From: UBA5314 sp964635975
GTDB lineage: Bacteria; Bacillota; Syntrophomonadia; Syntrophomonadales; Syntrophomonadaceae
Length of the DNA stretch: 28,489 nucleotides
Direction: 5' to 3'
NCBI GenBank assembly: GCA_964635975.1
Contig: CAZWPO010000028.1
Location: forward strand, 1-28,489
This document shows positions 15,901-24,679 of the stretch, piece by piece (within the stretch, counting starts at the first letter, position 1; every line of letters starts with the position of its first letter). The notes below the pieces were generated by a model that searched no databases, was not told the DNA's origin, and was given only the letters and a program-made list of their open reading frames with translations. The position numbers and the translations under genes are program-made.

Positions 15901-16923
15901 CTACCTGCTAGCCATCATGCGCCTTCGCTTCTCTACCAGATATTCAAATCTCTTGACTTCCATTTCCCTCTTGTAATCAGCGATCATTTCTGCAAATGAA
16001 TACTGTGGTTCCCAGCCTAGATCTTTTTTTGCTTTGCTTATATCGTAAAAATATGATTCAATACCGTTCGCTTTATCCGGCCTGAATATGAGCTGGGGCT
16101 CTGAACCTTGAGGCCAAAATTCTCTAGCTATACACTCGGCCTCTTCTTTTAAAGTTGATAGGCGACCTGAAGATATATTATACAAGCCTGAGGCATTCTC
16201 TTTTTTCACAGCCAGGGCAAACGCGGACACAACATCCTTCACATAGACGATGTCTCTTCCTTTATTGCAATCACCCCAAACCTCCAGCGCCTTTCCTTGC
16301 CTGGCATTGTCTATAAAAATCTGAAACCCGGTTGTTAGCGGTTTGCCGTCCTTATAAATCTCGGTATGAGGCCCGTAACCATAGACCGGCGGCAGGCGAA
16401 AAACAATACCCCGAAGCCCGTAGGCCTGGCTGTAATGTTCGACACAGTCGGTGGCGGCGCTCTCCGATATACTGAACATTGCGTAATCACCGGTGTATTT
16501 AACAGATCTTCCTTCCCATTCGGTAATGGCGGTGCCTTCCTTCTCCTTCCATAGTCCCTGGGTATTCCTATGGGAGCAGGTATATATGATCTTGTTAATA
16601 CTGCTTTGTAAGCAGAAATCCAAAATATTGAGTGTGCCGATAACATTGACCCTGATATATTCCACTGAATCATATTTGTCTTGGCTGACATTGGCCGGTT
16701 GAACACAGGCTAGATTGACTATAGCTTCTATTCCTTCAGCGGGCAGTTTATTTAAACTGCCCCTGTCCGTTATGTCAACAATGCAATAAGGTATACCAAT
16801 ACTCTCATAGTAGGCTGCACCTGACTCGCTTATATCGGCAGCAACAACACGGTAGCCGTCTTTAATGAGCTGGTCAATTAGATAAGTCCCGATAAATCCA
16901 GCAGCTCCGAAAACAATAATCAT
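15901..16923 (-). CDS. NAD(P)-dependent epimerase/dehydratase, catalytic lysine replaced
   Basis: This is an extended short-chain dehydrogenase of about 340 residues. The Rossmann motif GAAGFIG is at 6-12, an NLACVQPA segment follows, and the active-site serine would be S117 in YTCS. The catalytic tyrosine is present (Y147 in GDYAMFS), but the lysine of YxxxK is a serine (S151). The substrate half has RLPPVYGYGPHTE and DIVYVKDVV. The family acts on nucleotide sugars, as epimerase, dehydratase or reductase. The missing lysine makes normal catalysis doubtful, although the fold is complete. The start is the ATG at 16923, 8 nt after AAGGG; a GTG at 16932 lies within that site. It overlaps nothing and follows the propeller gene by 27 bp. 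Confidence 0.88.
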   Translation of the reverse strand: MIIVFGAAGFIGTYLIDQLIKDGYRVVAADISESGAAYYESIGIPYCIVDITDRGSLNKLPAEGIEAIVNLACVQPANVSQDKYDSVEYIRVNVIGTLNILDFCLQSSINKIIYTCSHRNTQGLWKEKEGTAITEWEGRSVKYTGDYAMFSISESAATDCVEHYSQAYGLRGIVFRLPPVYGYGPHTEIYKDGKPLTTGFQIFIDNARQGKALEVWGDCNKGRDIVYVKDVVSAFALAVKKENASGLYNISSGRLSTLKEEAECIAREFWPQGSEPQLIFRPDKANGIESYFYDISKAKKDLGWEPQYSFAEMIADYKREMEVKRFEYLVEKRRRMMASR

Positions 16924-16950
16924 AATATTCACCCTTAACGATGTATTTGT

Positions 16951-17865
16951 CTAATCATCCCAGACTGCATAACCAAAACCAGTTTTACCATAACCATTTC
17001 CGCAATAGAGCATAATTTTTTGTCCATTGTGTAAAAACACAAATGGATAACAAATCATTTCTGAATCCCATCCGGATTCAGACAAATCAATACCAACCAG
17101 GTAATCTTTTCTTTGAAATCGCATTCCGTCCGTTGATTCAGCATACCCCATTCTATAACCGCCAAGATCTATAGCATAGCAATACCACATTTTATATATG
17201 CCGTCTTCCTTGATTACACTGGCACGCGATACCCGGGTTTCATCCGGTCCCATGTAATCTACCGCCACAATCCCGTTCCTGAGCCAATCTACGCCCTTCA
17301 TTCCCGAGCCAGATTCGGCATATTTGATATTATATCTGGGCAAATCATTGTTAATCCATGTATCGGCCGAGTCATACCACATTTTCCATTTGTCCCCCTC
17401 AATCAAAATTGAGGATATAACTAGAATGCTATACGGTTCTCTATCAGTCCTGTGCATTACCGGCGCCCGGGAATACCTTTTAAAGGTATTCCCATTATCA
17501 TCACTGATAGCCAGGCCGCTCACTTCAGCGGCTCTGACAGTTGATCCTCTATTCCATCCCATGTAAAACAGGTATTTCTTATTGGCGTAATTCACCAGGC
17601 AGGTTGGAGACACGCCGTTATCGTCAAACGCGCCCAAACTGCCCAAACTTAAAATCGGCTTTTCAGAAATATTCAAAATTTTTTGGGGATTTTTGATATC
17701 AACATCCACAAATCCTATCAGTGATCGGTTGCATACATCCCTTCCCGAAAAGTATATTCTATAGATATCACCCCCCATATTGTCTGCGACAGGCAGCATT
17801 GCATGGGTGGCGCACCAGTCAAATTGTCCTTCTGGCTTAAATATTAAACCCTTCTTAATCCACAT
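16951..17865 (-). CDS. Five-bladed beta-propeller (GH43/GH32-like) protein
   Basis: This protein of about 304 residues has the repeated blade pattern of the arabinanase/levansucrase/invertase superfamily: YRIYFSGRD, KYLFYMGWNRG, GLAISDDNGNTF, KWKMWYDSAD, IYKMWYCYAID, GYAESTDGMRF and KIMLYCGNGYG. Proteins of this kind occur in flagellar and capsule glycosylation loci, where they may act on the sugar or only bind it. Acidic residues suited to a glycosidase (D in FDDNGVSPT, E in ESGWDSEMICYP) are present, but I cannot assign the catalytic set. The start at ATG 17865 lies 9 nt after AGGGG and overlaps the 3' end of pseG by 11 bp, implying coupled translation. No signal peptide is seen, so it is probably cytoplasmic. 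Confidence 0.8.
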   Translation of the reverse strand: MWIKKGLIFKPEGQFDWCATHAMLPVADNMGGDIYRIYFSGRDVCNRSLIGFVDVDIKNPQKILNISEKPILSLGSLGAFDDNGVSPTCLVNYANKKYLFYMGWNRGSTVRAAEVSGLAISDDNGNTFKRYSRAPVMHRTDREPYSILVISSILIEGDKWKMWYDSADTWINNDLPRYNIKYAESGSGMKGVDWLRNGIVAVDYMGPDETRVSRASVIKEDGIYKMWYCYAIDLGGYRMGYAESTDGMRFQRKDYLVGIDLSESGWDSEMICYPFVFLHNGQKIMLYCGNGYGKTGFGYAVWDD

Positions 17866-18874
17866 CAATTCCATCCCCTATTATCGCTTTAATTAATTCT
17901 TCCGTTCCTCCTGCAATGTTCATTCGAATAATGTCTCCCTGATTGGGATAAGTGAATTCCCTGTTCACAATGCACTTCGGGAGGCTCCCTATTGATTCTT
18001 TATCTATTACTTTAAAAAATCCTTGATAAGTCTCTTGCTGTAATAAATCCTGTGGAACAACTATGATCGGAGATCCGACATATAAGGCCTCAAATGCTGA
18101 AAGCCCGGGGGAAACTATGACCAGATCAGCTTTATACATTAATTCTGCAACATACCCAATGTCCTGATGAACCTCTATATGTCTATTTACTGCTTTGTAC
18201 TTCCTTAAAACCCTGCTCAATGAATCATGGTTTTCAAAGCTTGCACCAATTACCGCATCTATTTTGATATGCTCGGGCAGATTTAATAACTCTTTACTTA
18301 CTATGGTCGTCAGGTTGGCAGGATCGCCTCCTCCGAAGATAGTCAATATACGATTGACGGTTTTCGGAATATTCTTGTTCAGATCATGCAGCTTATGAAA
18401 ATCTTCCCGGAACACCCAGTACTTCGGCCCATAGAAATAAAGGGTTTTGGTATGGCTGTCTCTGAAGCGAACATTTTTGAAATTACTGCCAATATCCGCT
18501 GTTACCGCAATATCCGCATATAAATTGGCATTGGTAAGGTTGGTGAATATGACCAGCTTTATTTGATAGTTTTTTATATTCTTTGCCAGAGTTTCATCAA
18601 CATCAATTTTGTCTATAATCACTATGTCGGGCTTATCTATTTTTAGAAAATCCAAAATATCTGAGTCACTGCTTACTTTCAATACTTGAAATCCGGCGTC
18701 TCTAATCTTGCTTACTATACTTGCGTCGCTTTTGGTTAAAAAGCATATATCAGCCATATCCCTCAGCAATTTGGCAAATGTCATGGATTGATAAACATGC
18801 CCTAATCCCAGCTTATTGCCGCCGTCAGTAACATAAATTATCTTCTTTAATCCACTACCCATGGTCTCACTCAT
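17855..18874 (-). CDS. pseG: PseG-like UDP-sugar hydrolase
   Basis: PseG removes UDP from UDP-2,4-diacetamido-2,4,6-trideoxy-L-altrose, the step before PseI. The protein of about 339 residues has a GT-B-like glycosyltransferase fold: the N-terminal loop YVTDGGNKLGLGHVYQS carries the GxGH histidine proposed as catalytic. The C-terminal half has LTIFGGGDPANLT and the nucleotide-binding PGLSAFEALYVGSPIIVVP with QQETYQGF. It is longer than the shortest known PseG proteins but has no fused GNAT (PseH) domain. The start at ATG 18874 follows AAAGGG; further upstream in-frame codons lack a ribosome site. It follows pseF by 42 bp and overlaps the next gene. The SpsG spore coat branch of the same family is the alternative; context favours PseG. 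Confidence 0.87.
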   Translation of the reverse strand: MSETMGSGLKKIIYVTDGGNKLGLGHVYQSMTFAKLLRDMADICFLTKSDASIVSKIRDAGFQVLKVSSDSDILDFLKIDKPDIVIIDKIDVDETLAKNIKNYQIKLVIFTNLTNANLYADIAVTADIGSNFKNVRFRDSHTKTLYFYGPKYWVFREDFHKLHDLNKNIPKTVNRILTIFGGGDPANLTTIVSKELLNLPEHIKIDAVIGASFENHDSLSRVLRKYKAVNRHIEVHQDIGYVAELMYKADLVIVSPGLSAFEALYVGSPIIVVPQDLLQQETYQGFFKVIDKESIGSLPKCIVNREFTYPNQGDIIRMNIAGGTEELIKAIIGDGIDVD

Positions 18875-18916
18875 ATTTATTCCCTTTACTCTTTGTTGCT
18901 CTGCCCAAACCATTTC

Positions 18917-19627
18917 TTATGAATTAGTAATGCGTTCCCCATGCATAATCAAATACTTCATCTCTGCTATTTTCCAATCTTCTTCGGTATCGATATCCTG
19001 CATTTCTAATTCCGATGTAAGGAGAGGAATCGAATTATCAGTTAAAATTTCTCCATATTCCAGGAATGCGGGTGTTTTTACACAGTAGAACTGCCCGCAG
19101 TCATGGTACCAATTATCTAAATCTTGTGAACGCGTTTGGAGAAATTCAGGGTATCTCATGGCAACCTTGCCGCCCCTTAATACAAAGCTCCTCTGCGGCG
19201 GGTAGGAAAACTTAACTACAGGAATTATTGAATCTGCTTCACTATCACGCAAAGCAGCCATGGCTCTTCTGATTTTTTCGCCCGTAACGAATGGTGCCGT
19301 GGGATAAAGGCAGCAGATACAATCATAAATCTTACCGCGCTTTTGATACTCTAGTATTACTTCCTTGAGTACATCTTCAGTTGTAGCATGATCACTTGAT
19401 GTCGCAGCACTTCTCATAAAGGGAATCTCGGCTCCATATGTTTGGGCAATTCCAGCAATTTCCTCGTCATCTGTAGAGACCATTACCTTTTCGAAAACTT
19501 TACTCTCTATTGCTGCTTCTATTGAATAAGAAATAATCGGTTTACCCAGGAAGTCCTTAATGTTTTTTCTGGGAATCCTTTTGCTTCCACCTCGCGCTGT
19601 CACTATAGCTAAATTTCTCCCACCCAT
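18917..19627 (-). CDS. pseF: Pseudaminic acid cytidylyltransferase
   Basis: PseF activates pseudaminic acid to CMP-pseudaminic acid, the donor for flagellin glycosylation. The 236-residue protein has the CMP-NeuAc synthetase start AIVTARGGSKRIPRKNIKDF, with the CTP-binding AxxGGSKRIPxKN motif. It continues with GKPIISYSIEAA, VMVSTDDEEIA, CCLYPTAPFV and the C-terminal DIDTEEDWKIAE with the metal-binding acidic pair. The start at ATG 19627 lies 9 nt after GGGGGAG; a TTG at 19645 overlaps the ribosome site. It lies between the methylase gene (19 bp upstream) and pseG. NeuA-type enzymes for other nonulosonic acids are similar, so the substrate is inferred from the operon. Confidence 0.92.
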   Translation of the reverse strand: MGGRNLAIVTARGGSKRIPRKNIKDFLGKPIISYSIEAAIESKVFEKVMVSTDDEEIAGIAQTYGAEIPFMRSAATSSDHATTEDVLKEVILEYQKRGKIYDCICCLYPTAPFVTGEKIRRAMAALRDSEADSIIPVVKFSYPPQRSFVLRGGKVAMRYPEFLQTRSQDLDNWYHDCGQFYCVKTPAFLEYGEILTDNSIPLLTSELEMQDIDTEEDWKIAEMKYLIMHGERITNS

Positions 19628-19646
19628 TTTGCACTTCTCCCCCAAT

Positions 19647-20261
19647 TTATCTCTTTTCTAGAACAAACCAGTTTCCATCGTCTTGAGGAAAATTGTTATC
19701 ACGATGATAAACGAAACCATAATCTAATAAAGTCAGATCAGGGTATTTATCCATCATCTCCCCGGCGAAATCCCGCTTAAATAGCTTGTTTCGGTTGCCC
19801 CGATATTCAACTTCAACTGGTTTAGGGTTGTAGTATTCCATGATGCATATGTATTTTCTACTGTATTGATATAACATTTGATAGGCCAAGTGGAGAGAAT
19901 CGGGGTTTATATGAATCAAAACCCCTTTGGATAGGGTTGCGTCATATTGTTTGTCCACCTTAAAATCAAAGAGCGAACTGTGAAAAACTGTGGCCAGTCC
20001 AAGTGCTTTTAATTCTTCTACAGCCTGCTGGTTTATCTCAACCGCATCTAACTGTATATTGGGGAAAAGATTGCGAACAGCTACTAAATTTAAGCCTCGG
20101 TTAGCTCCAAACTCTATCATTGAAGCTATATTAACGGTTTTATAAAACATCCTGGCAAATAAGGCCGTATTAGCAGCAACCAAGCTGGCGCCCATATTCC
20201 GATTAGTATATTCGTTGCCAAATTCACCGGCCCAAAACTCTTCCTGCTCAGTTTTATACAT
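19647..20261 (-). CDS. Pseudaminic acid biosynthesis-associated methyltransferase
   Basis: This 204-residue protein fits the methylase family that travels with Pse operons. It begins TEQEEFWAGEFGNEYTNRN, a family hallmark. The S-adenosylmethionine-binding motif I is MIEFGANRGLNL, followed by the acidic strand end DAVEINQQAV and a motif IV region DATLSKGVLIHINP. A C-terminal DDGNWFVLEKR ends the domain. It is thought to methylate the sugar or an intermediate, but the target atom is unknown. I place the start at the ATG at 20261, 8 nt after AAAGGGTGG; an upstream GTG codon lies in the ribosome site. It follows pseC by 78 bp. Confidence 0.88.
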   Translation of the reverse strand: MYKTEQEEFWAGEFGNEYTNRNMGASLVAANTALFARMFYKTVNIASMIEFGANRGLNLVAVRNLFPNIQLDAVEINQQAVEELKALGLATVFHSSLFDFKVDKQYDATLSKGVLIHINPDSLHLAYQMLYQYSRKYICIMEYYNPKPVEVEYRGNRNKLFKRDFAGEMMDKYPDLTLLDYGFVYHRDNNFPQDDGNWFVLEKR

Positions 20262-20339
20262 TACCAGCACCACCCTTTGTATTTTCCGTGACCCTCCGGC
20301 ACTTTTCTTTCATGATGCAGATTTATAAATGCTACCTGC

Positions 20340-21485
20340 TTAAACCGCTGCCTGTGCTACAGCTGAAATAACCTTTTCAACTTCCAGATTGCTCATTTGG
20401 GGAAAGATAGGTAGCGACAATACCCTATGGTAATGCTCTTCGGCGTTGGGATAATCTCCCCAATCATATCCCAATTCTTTTTGATAGAATGGCATAGTAT
20501 GAATAGGTATATAGTGAACCTGACAATAGATATTCTGGGCTTTTAACCTGTCATAGAGTTCCTTTCTTGATATCCTTGATTTTTCTTTAACCCTAATTAC
20601 ATACAAATGATAAGAATTTTTAGAATTAAACGGTTCGATTGGCGTTTTCAGAGATAAGCCCTTAAATGCTTCATTATACATTAAGGCAATCTCCCTTCGC
20701 CTGCTCACGAAAAAAGGCAGTTTTCTTAATTGAGAAATCCCTAGGGCAGCTTGTATATCCGTTAAGCGGTAATTGAAACCCAGTTCTTGCATCTCATAGT
20801 ACCAAGCACCATGGCTCTTCCCCCCCACAAAGCCATCACGCTTAATGCCATGAGTTCTTAAGGTTATTAACCTTTCATATATTTCCTTAGAATTTGTGGT
20901 TATCATCCCACCTTCACCGGTAGTAATGTGTTTTACCGGGTGAAAACTAAAAACTGCCATATCGGAATAATGACAGTCCCCAATTCGCGTATCAAGGTAT
21001 TCAGCACCCAGAGCATGGCAGGCATCTTCAATCACCAGTAAATTGTGACGCTCGGCTATTTCTTTAATTTCTTTCAGGGAACAAGGCTGACCAGTATAGT
21101 GAACTGGAATTATAGCTCTAGTGTTTTTTGTGATGCGTTTTTCTATTTCATCGGGATTTATATTATATGTGCTTTCATCAATGTCAGCAAAAACAGGCCG
21201 GGCTCCAACATATAACCCACAGTTGGCACTGGCGGAAAAGCTCATCGGACTGGTGATTATTTCAGATCCTCTTTTTATCTGTCCGGCCAGGCAGGCGAGA
21301 TGCAATGCCGCGGTTCCGCTAGAACAGGATACAGCGTACCTGGCGCCGACAAATGCTGCAAAGTTATCCTCAAATCTTTTTACATAAGGACCGGTGGTCA
21401 AATACTCACCGCGAAGAACTTCTACTACTGCCTGGATGTCTTCCTCGTCAACGTGATGCCGCCCGTATGGTATATGTTCTCTCAT
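20340..21485 (-). CDS. pseC: UDP-4-amino-4,6-dideoxy-N-acetyl-L-altrosamine transaminase
   Basis: PseC is the pyridoxal-phosphate enzyme that aminates the 4-keto product of PseB using glutamate. The 381-residue protein is a DegT/DnrJ/EryC1-type sugar aminotransferase. The phosphate-binding CSSGTAALHLA is at 54-64, the aspartate contacting the cofactor ring is D154 in VIEDACHALGA, and the internal aldimine lysine is K185 in FSFHPVKHITTGEGG. The C-terminal part has QVHYIPIHTMPFYQ, typical of the family. The ATG at 21485 follows AAAGGAAG. The first 38 bp overlap the 3' end of pseB, which suggests coupled translation. Confidence 0.95.
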   Translation of the reverse strand: MREHIPYGRHHVDEEDIQAVVEVLRGEYLTTGPYVKRFEDNFAAFVGARYAVSCSSGTAALHLACLAGQIKRGSEIITSPMSFSASANCGLYVGARPVFADIDESTYNINPDEIEKRITKNTRAIIPVHYTGQPCSLKEIKEIAERHNLLVIEDACHALGAEYLDTRIGDCHYSDMAVFSFHPVKHITTGEGGMITTNSKEIYERLITLRTHGIKRDGFVGGKSHGAWYYEMQELGFNYRLTDIQAALGISQLRKLPFFVSRRREIALMYNEAFKGLSLKTPIEPFNSKNSYHLYVIRVKEKSRISRKELYDRLKAQNIYCQVHYIPIHTMPFYQKELGYDWGDYPNAEEHYHRVLSLPIFPQMSNLEVEKVISAVAQAAV

Positions 21486-22494
21486 CCTTGATACTTCCTT
21501 TATCAGCTATATTTTCTGGAAAAACCATTTTGCGAAGCGCATCTATACTTAACCATTGTTCATTGCTGTCGCTGCTGTAGTAGAAATTGTCAGGAACTTT
21601 TTTCCCCCCATTGGATGCTATGTAATGATCTTCACTCCACCATACAAAATTTGGCTGAATAATATAGTGGTCTGGATATTCCAGGGTATTCCTGGCATCT
21701 TCGCTCGAAATCATGTATTCATGCAATTTTTCTCCGGGACGAATGCCGACAATTTCGATTTCACACTCAGGAGCAATGGCTCTGGCCAAATCCATTATGT
21801 TCATGCTGGGGATTTTGGGAATAAATAACTCTCCACCCCGCATTCTAGCCAGGTTCTTTAAAACAAAATCAACACCCTGCTCCAGGGTAATCCAAAAGCG
21901 GGTCATACGCGGATCTGTTACGGGTATTTTCCCTTTGTCCCGACGCATAAGGAAAAATGGTACTACACTCCCCCGACTGCCCACCACATTGCCGTACCTG
22001 ACTACAGCAAAACGGGTTTCCTTAGAACCCGCGTAGGCATTCCCAGCTATGAAAAGCTTGTCTGAGCATAATTTGGTGGCTCCATACAAATTTATAGGGT
22101 TGCAGGCTTTATCAGTTGAAAGGGCAATTACTTTCTTGACCCCGCAATCTATTGCCACATTGATGACGTTTTCAGCGCCGCCTATATTGGTCTTAATCGC
22201 CTCGATAGGATTGTATTCCGCGGCCGGAACCTGCTTCATAGCTGCCGCATGCACAACATAATCGACACCATCCATGGCCCGGTAAAGGCGTTCCTTGTCC
22301 CTCACATCCCCAATGAAAAATCGCAGCTTAGGATGATTTTGAAATTGCTGGGCCATTTCGAATTGTTTGAGCTCGTCACGGCTGAAAATAATCAAGCGTT
22401 TGATATCCGGATATTTTTGCAGTACTATTTCACAGAATTTTTTTCCGAATGACCCGGTTCCGCCTGTAATGAGAACTGAAACATTATTAAACAA
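21448..22494 (-). CDS. pseB: UDP-N-acetylglucosamine 4,6-dehydratase (inverting)
   Basis: PseB starts the pathway: it dehydrates UDP-GlcNAc and inverts C5. The 348-residue protein has the NADP-binding GGTGSFGKKF (11-20), the KQVPAAEYNP segment, and the catalytic residues D128 and K129 in STDKA with Y137 and K141 in YGATK. ISSED-type and GIRPGEKLHEY motifs near 230-245 match the FlaA1/PseB group. The start is a TTG at 22494 preceded by AAGGTG. It is the first gene of a ten-gene minus-strand operon ending with pseI and has a near-consensus sigma-28 promoter at 22553-22579. Confidence 0.95.
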   Translation of the reverse strand: MFNNVSVLITGGTGSFGKKFCEIVLQKYPDIKRLIIFSRDELKQFEMAQQFQNHPKLRFFIGDVRDKERLYRAMDGVDYVVHAAAMKQVPAAEYNPIEAIKTNIGGAENVINVAIDCGVKKVIALSTDKACNPINLYGATKLCSDKLFIAGNAYAGSKETRFAVVRYGNVVGSRGSVVPFFLMRRDKGKIPVTDPRMTRFWITLEQGVDFVLKNLARMRGGELFIPKIPSMNIMDLARAIAPECEIEIVGIRPGEKLHEYMISSEDARNTLEYPDHYIIQPNFVWWSEDHYIASNGGKKVPDNFYYSSDSNEQWLSIDALRKMVFPENIADKGSIKDERTYTIRAASR

Positions 22495-22552
22495 TTTAAC
22501 ACCTTCATATTCCTTTAATTGATAAGTATGTTATTGTTGTCCTTATATAACT

Positions 22553-22579
22553 TTATCGGAAAATATAAATTAAACTTAA
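22553..22579 (-). promoter_or_regulatory. Sigma-28 promoter of the Pse operon
   Basis: On the minus strand TTAAGTTT (22572-22579) and TCCGATAA (22553-22560) are separated by 11 bp. The sigma-28 consensus TAAAGTTT-N11-GCCGATAA is met at 14 of 16 positions with exact spacing. It lies about 60 bp ahead of the pseB TTG, placing sugar synthesis in the same regulon as the flagellins. Confidence 0.8.
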
Positions 22580-22604
22580 TATAAAGTGTTAATCTTGGAT
22601 AATT

Positions 22605-22634
22605 TTAATCGATATTAATATTATATGGAACGGG
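22605..22634 (+). promoter_or_regulatory. Possible sigma-A promoter of maf
   Basis: TTGGAT followed after about 18 bp by TATTAT, just ahead of a purine-rich ribosome site and the GTG at 22644. The region is extremely A/T-rich, so -10-like boxes are easy to find by chance. No sigma-28-type box was found for this gene. Confidence 0.3.
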
Positions 22635-22643
22635 GGGAATAAA

Positions 22644-24602
22644 GTGGGTGCAAAAATTATAAATGGCCGTAATGATAAAGTTCACACATATAAATCTTCT
22701 GAAAATAATCTCTTTCAGCATAATTTAAATGCCCTTAAAAAACATTATCCGGAACTTGCCGAGAAAATTGCTCATACAAATATAATAAATTTCGAGATTG
22801 CTTACCCCGGTAGTTCGGGTATTCCGAATTTAAAGATGCTGTCCCGTGATCAGTATTATTACGATATCAATAATCCGCTCCAGGACGCTGTCGACCAGAT
22901 TAAAGTCCTTAATCTAAAAAATACTAGAATCGCGATCTTTCTAGGAATGGGACTGGGTTATGAATTGCTTTGTTACACTCAACACTTTGCAGCAGAGCAG
23001 AGAACGGACCATATTGTAGTCGTTGAAAAGGACCTAGAGGTATTCAAAGCAGCCCTGGAATCAACGGACCTGCGAGAAGTTATAGAACACCCTTGTATAA
23101 AACTATTTATAGGATTAACTCCGGAACAACTATTTGTAAAATTCAGTAATTATATCAGGTCAGAAGGCCGTTATTATTACAGCAAAGCGCTTAGCCACGT
23201 ATATCATCCATCTTCTATTCAGCTTGACCGAAATTACTATGTGCAAGTCTTAAAATGTCTCCGTGAAGGAGTAATGCAGGTCATAAGCAGTTTTGGAAAC
23301 TGCCCTGACGATTCCTTAATAGGATTAAGGAACATACTTGCAAATCTGGAGGAAATAATCAAGAATCCTGGCATTAACATGCTATATAACAGATTTCAGA
23401 AAAAACCTGCCATTGTGGTCGCTACCGGACCATCGTTAAATAGAAACAAACATCTGCTAAAAGGTTTAGAGGATAAGGCCTTGATAATAAGCGTTGATGC
23501 TTCTCTCAGGATACTCAACGAGATAGGTGTGAAACCGCACCTGGTTACGTCTCTGGAGCGAGTACCAGAAACAGCCGACCTCTTTCGCGGATTTGCACCT
23601 GAAGCACTGGATGGTGTTTATCTAGCTGCCTGTCCAGTAGTTATGCCTGAATGTTATGAAGTATATCCCGGACCAAGGATTATCGTTTACCGAGATTTTG
23701 TGCATTTTCGCTGGATTGGCATAGAAAGAGGATTGCTCCCCATAAAGAGTTCGGCAGCCAATATGGCTTTTCGCGTAGCAGCAGCTATGGGCTGTGATCC
23801 CATTATTCTTATTGGTCAGGACCTGGCTTTTAGCAGGTCGGGGGAAACGCATGCGGTTGGCAATGTTTTTGGTGAGGTCCAGGAGTACATATTTAAGGAG
23901 AGACAACTGGAGGTTATGGGCAATGATGGTCAACCCATCAGAACAACTGAAATCTGGTATACGTTTTTGAAAGATTACGAAACTGATCTTGCTGAATACA
24001 CCGGCGTGTGCATCAACAGTACCGAGGGCGGAGCTTACATACCAGGGACATCAGTAATGCCATTTATTGATGCCATAGATAAATTCATAAATGAAGAATT
24101 TCACCCGCGCCAACTCATATCTGATATACTCTCTGGCTTTTCCGTAGAAGACTCCGTTCAGGACCTGAGAAAAGTACTGGGGATAATTGACGATACTCTT
24201 TCTGATTTAGAATTAATGGTATCATATTGTCAGGAAGGATTGAAAACCTGGGATCTGCACTCTCCGGAGCTAAAAAGAGCCATGGACAGTCCCAATACTA
24301 TACTTCCTGAATTTCGGAGCAGGCTACCGGAAATTGAAAGAGAGATCCTGGCCTGGCGCACCAAGTGCATCCAGCTGGGAAAAACTTTTCATGGCTTTTT
24401 AATTCATATTGTGCAGTCTTATCTTGTTAGCAGTCAAATAGATGCAGAAAGCGCTTTCGGAAGATATGATGATCGCGATCTGGCTATAATTGAAGTTCTT
24501 CTAAAACAGGAAGAATGGTTTACCATAATTTCAGACATTATTAAAACCTGCGCGGATTCTTTAAGCGAGTCTCGAAAAAACCTGGCTCAAAAATTGGATT
24601 AA
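22644..24602 (+). CDS. Motility accessory factor (Maf) flagellin glycosyltransferase
   Basis: Maf proteins attach pseudaminic or legionaminic acid from the CMP donor to serine and threonine of flagellin in the cytoplasm. The 652-residue protein is of usual length and contains the central DUF115 domain. It has IFLGMGLGYELL near 98-109, the nucleotide-binding VVATGPSLNRN near 258-268, then IKSSAANMAFRVAAAMGCDPIILIGQDLAFS near 380-400 with SGETHA after it, all conserved in the family. The N-terminal part (1-95) and the helical C-terminal part are variable. The GTG start follows GGGGGGAATAAA. It is transcribed away from the Pse operon and ends at a terminator shared with the first flagellin gene, its probable substrate. 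Confidence 0.92.
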   Translation: MGAKIINGRNDKVHTYKSSENNLFQHNLNALKKHYPELAEKIAHTNIINFEIAYPGSSGIPNLKMLSRDQYYYDINNPLQDAVDQIKVLNLKNTRIAIFLGMGLGYELLCYTQHFAAEQRTDHIVVVEKDLEVFKAALESTDLREVIEHPCIKLFIGLTPEQLFVKFSNYIRSEGRYYYSKALSHVYHPSSIQLDRNYYVQVLKCLREGVMQVISSFGNCPDDSLIGLRNILANLEEIIKNPGINMLYNRFQKKPAIVVATGPSLNRNKHLLKGLEDKALIISVDASLRILNEIGVKPHLVTSLERVPETADLFRGFAPEALDGVYLAACPVVMPECYEVYPGPRIIVYRDFVHFRWIGIERGLLPIKSSAANMAFRVAAAMGCDPIILIGQDLAFSRSGETHAVGNVFGEVQEYIFKERQLEVMGNDGQPIRTTEIWYTFLKDYETDLAEYTGVCINSTEGGAYIPGTSVMPFIDAIDKFINEEFHPRQLISDILSGFSVEDSVQDLRKVLGIIDDTLSDLELMVSYCQEGLKTWDLHSPELKRAMDSPNTILPEFRSRLPEIEREILAWRTKCIQLGKTFHGFLIHIVQSYLVSSQIDAESAFGRYDDRDLAIIEVLLKQEEWFTIISDIIKTCADSLSESRKNLAQKLD

Positions 24603-24632
24603 TCAGCACTATAATCAATCATCACACATAAG

Positions 24633-24663
24633 AAAGGTCCTGGCCTCGGCCAGGACCTTTTTG
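24633..24663. terminator. Bidirectional terminator between maf and flagellin 1
   Basis: GGTCCTGGCC (24636-24645) and GGCCAGGACC (24648-24657) form a perfect 10-bp stem with flanking A and T runs on both strands. It can end maf transcription on the plus strand and flagellin 1 transcription on the minus strand. Confidence 0.92.
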
Positions 24664-24679
24664 TATTTAGTTGGAATTA

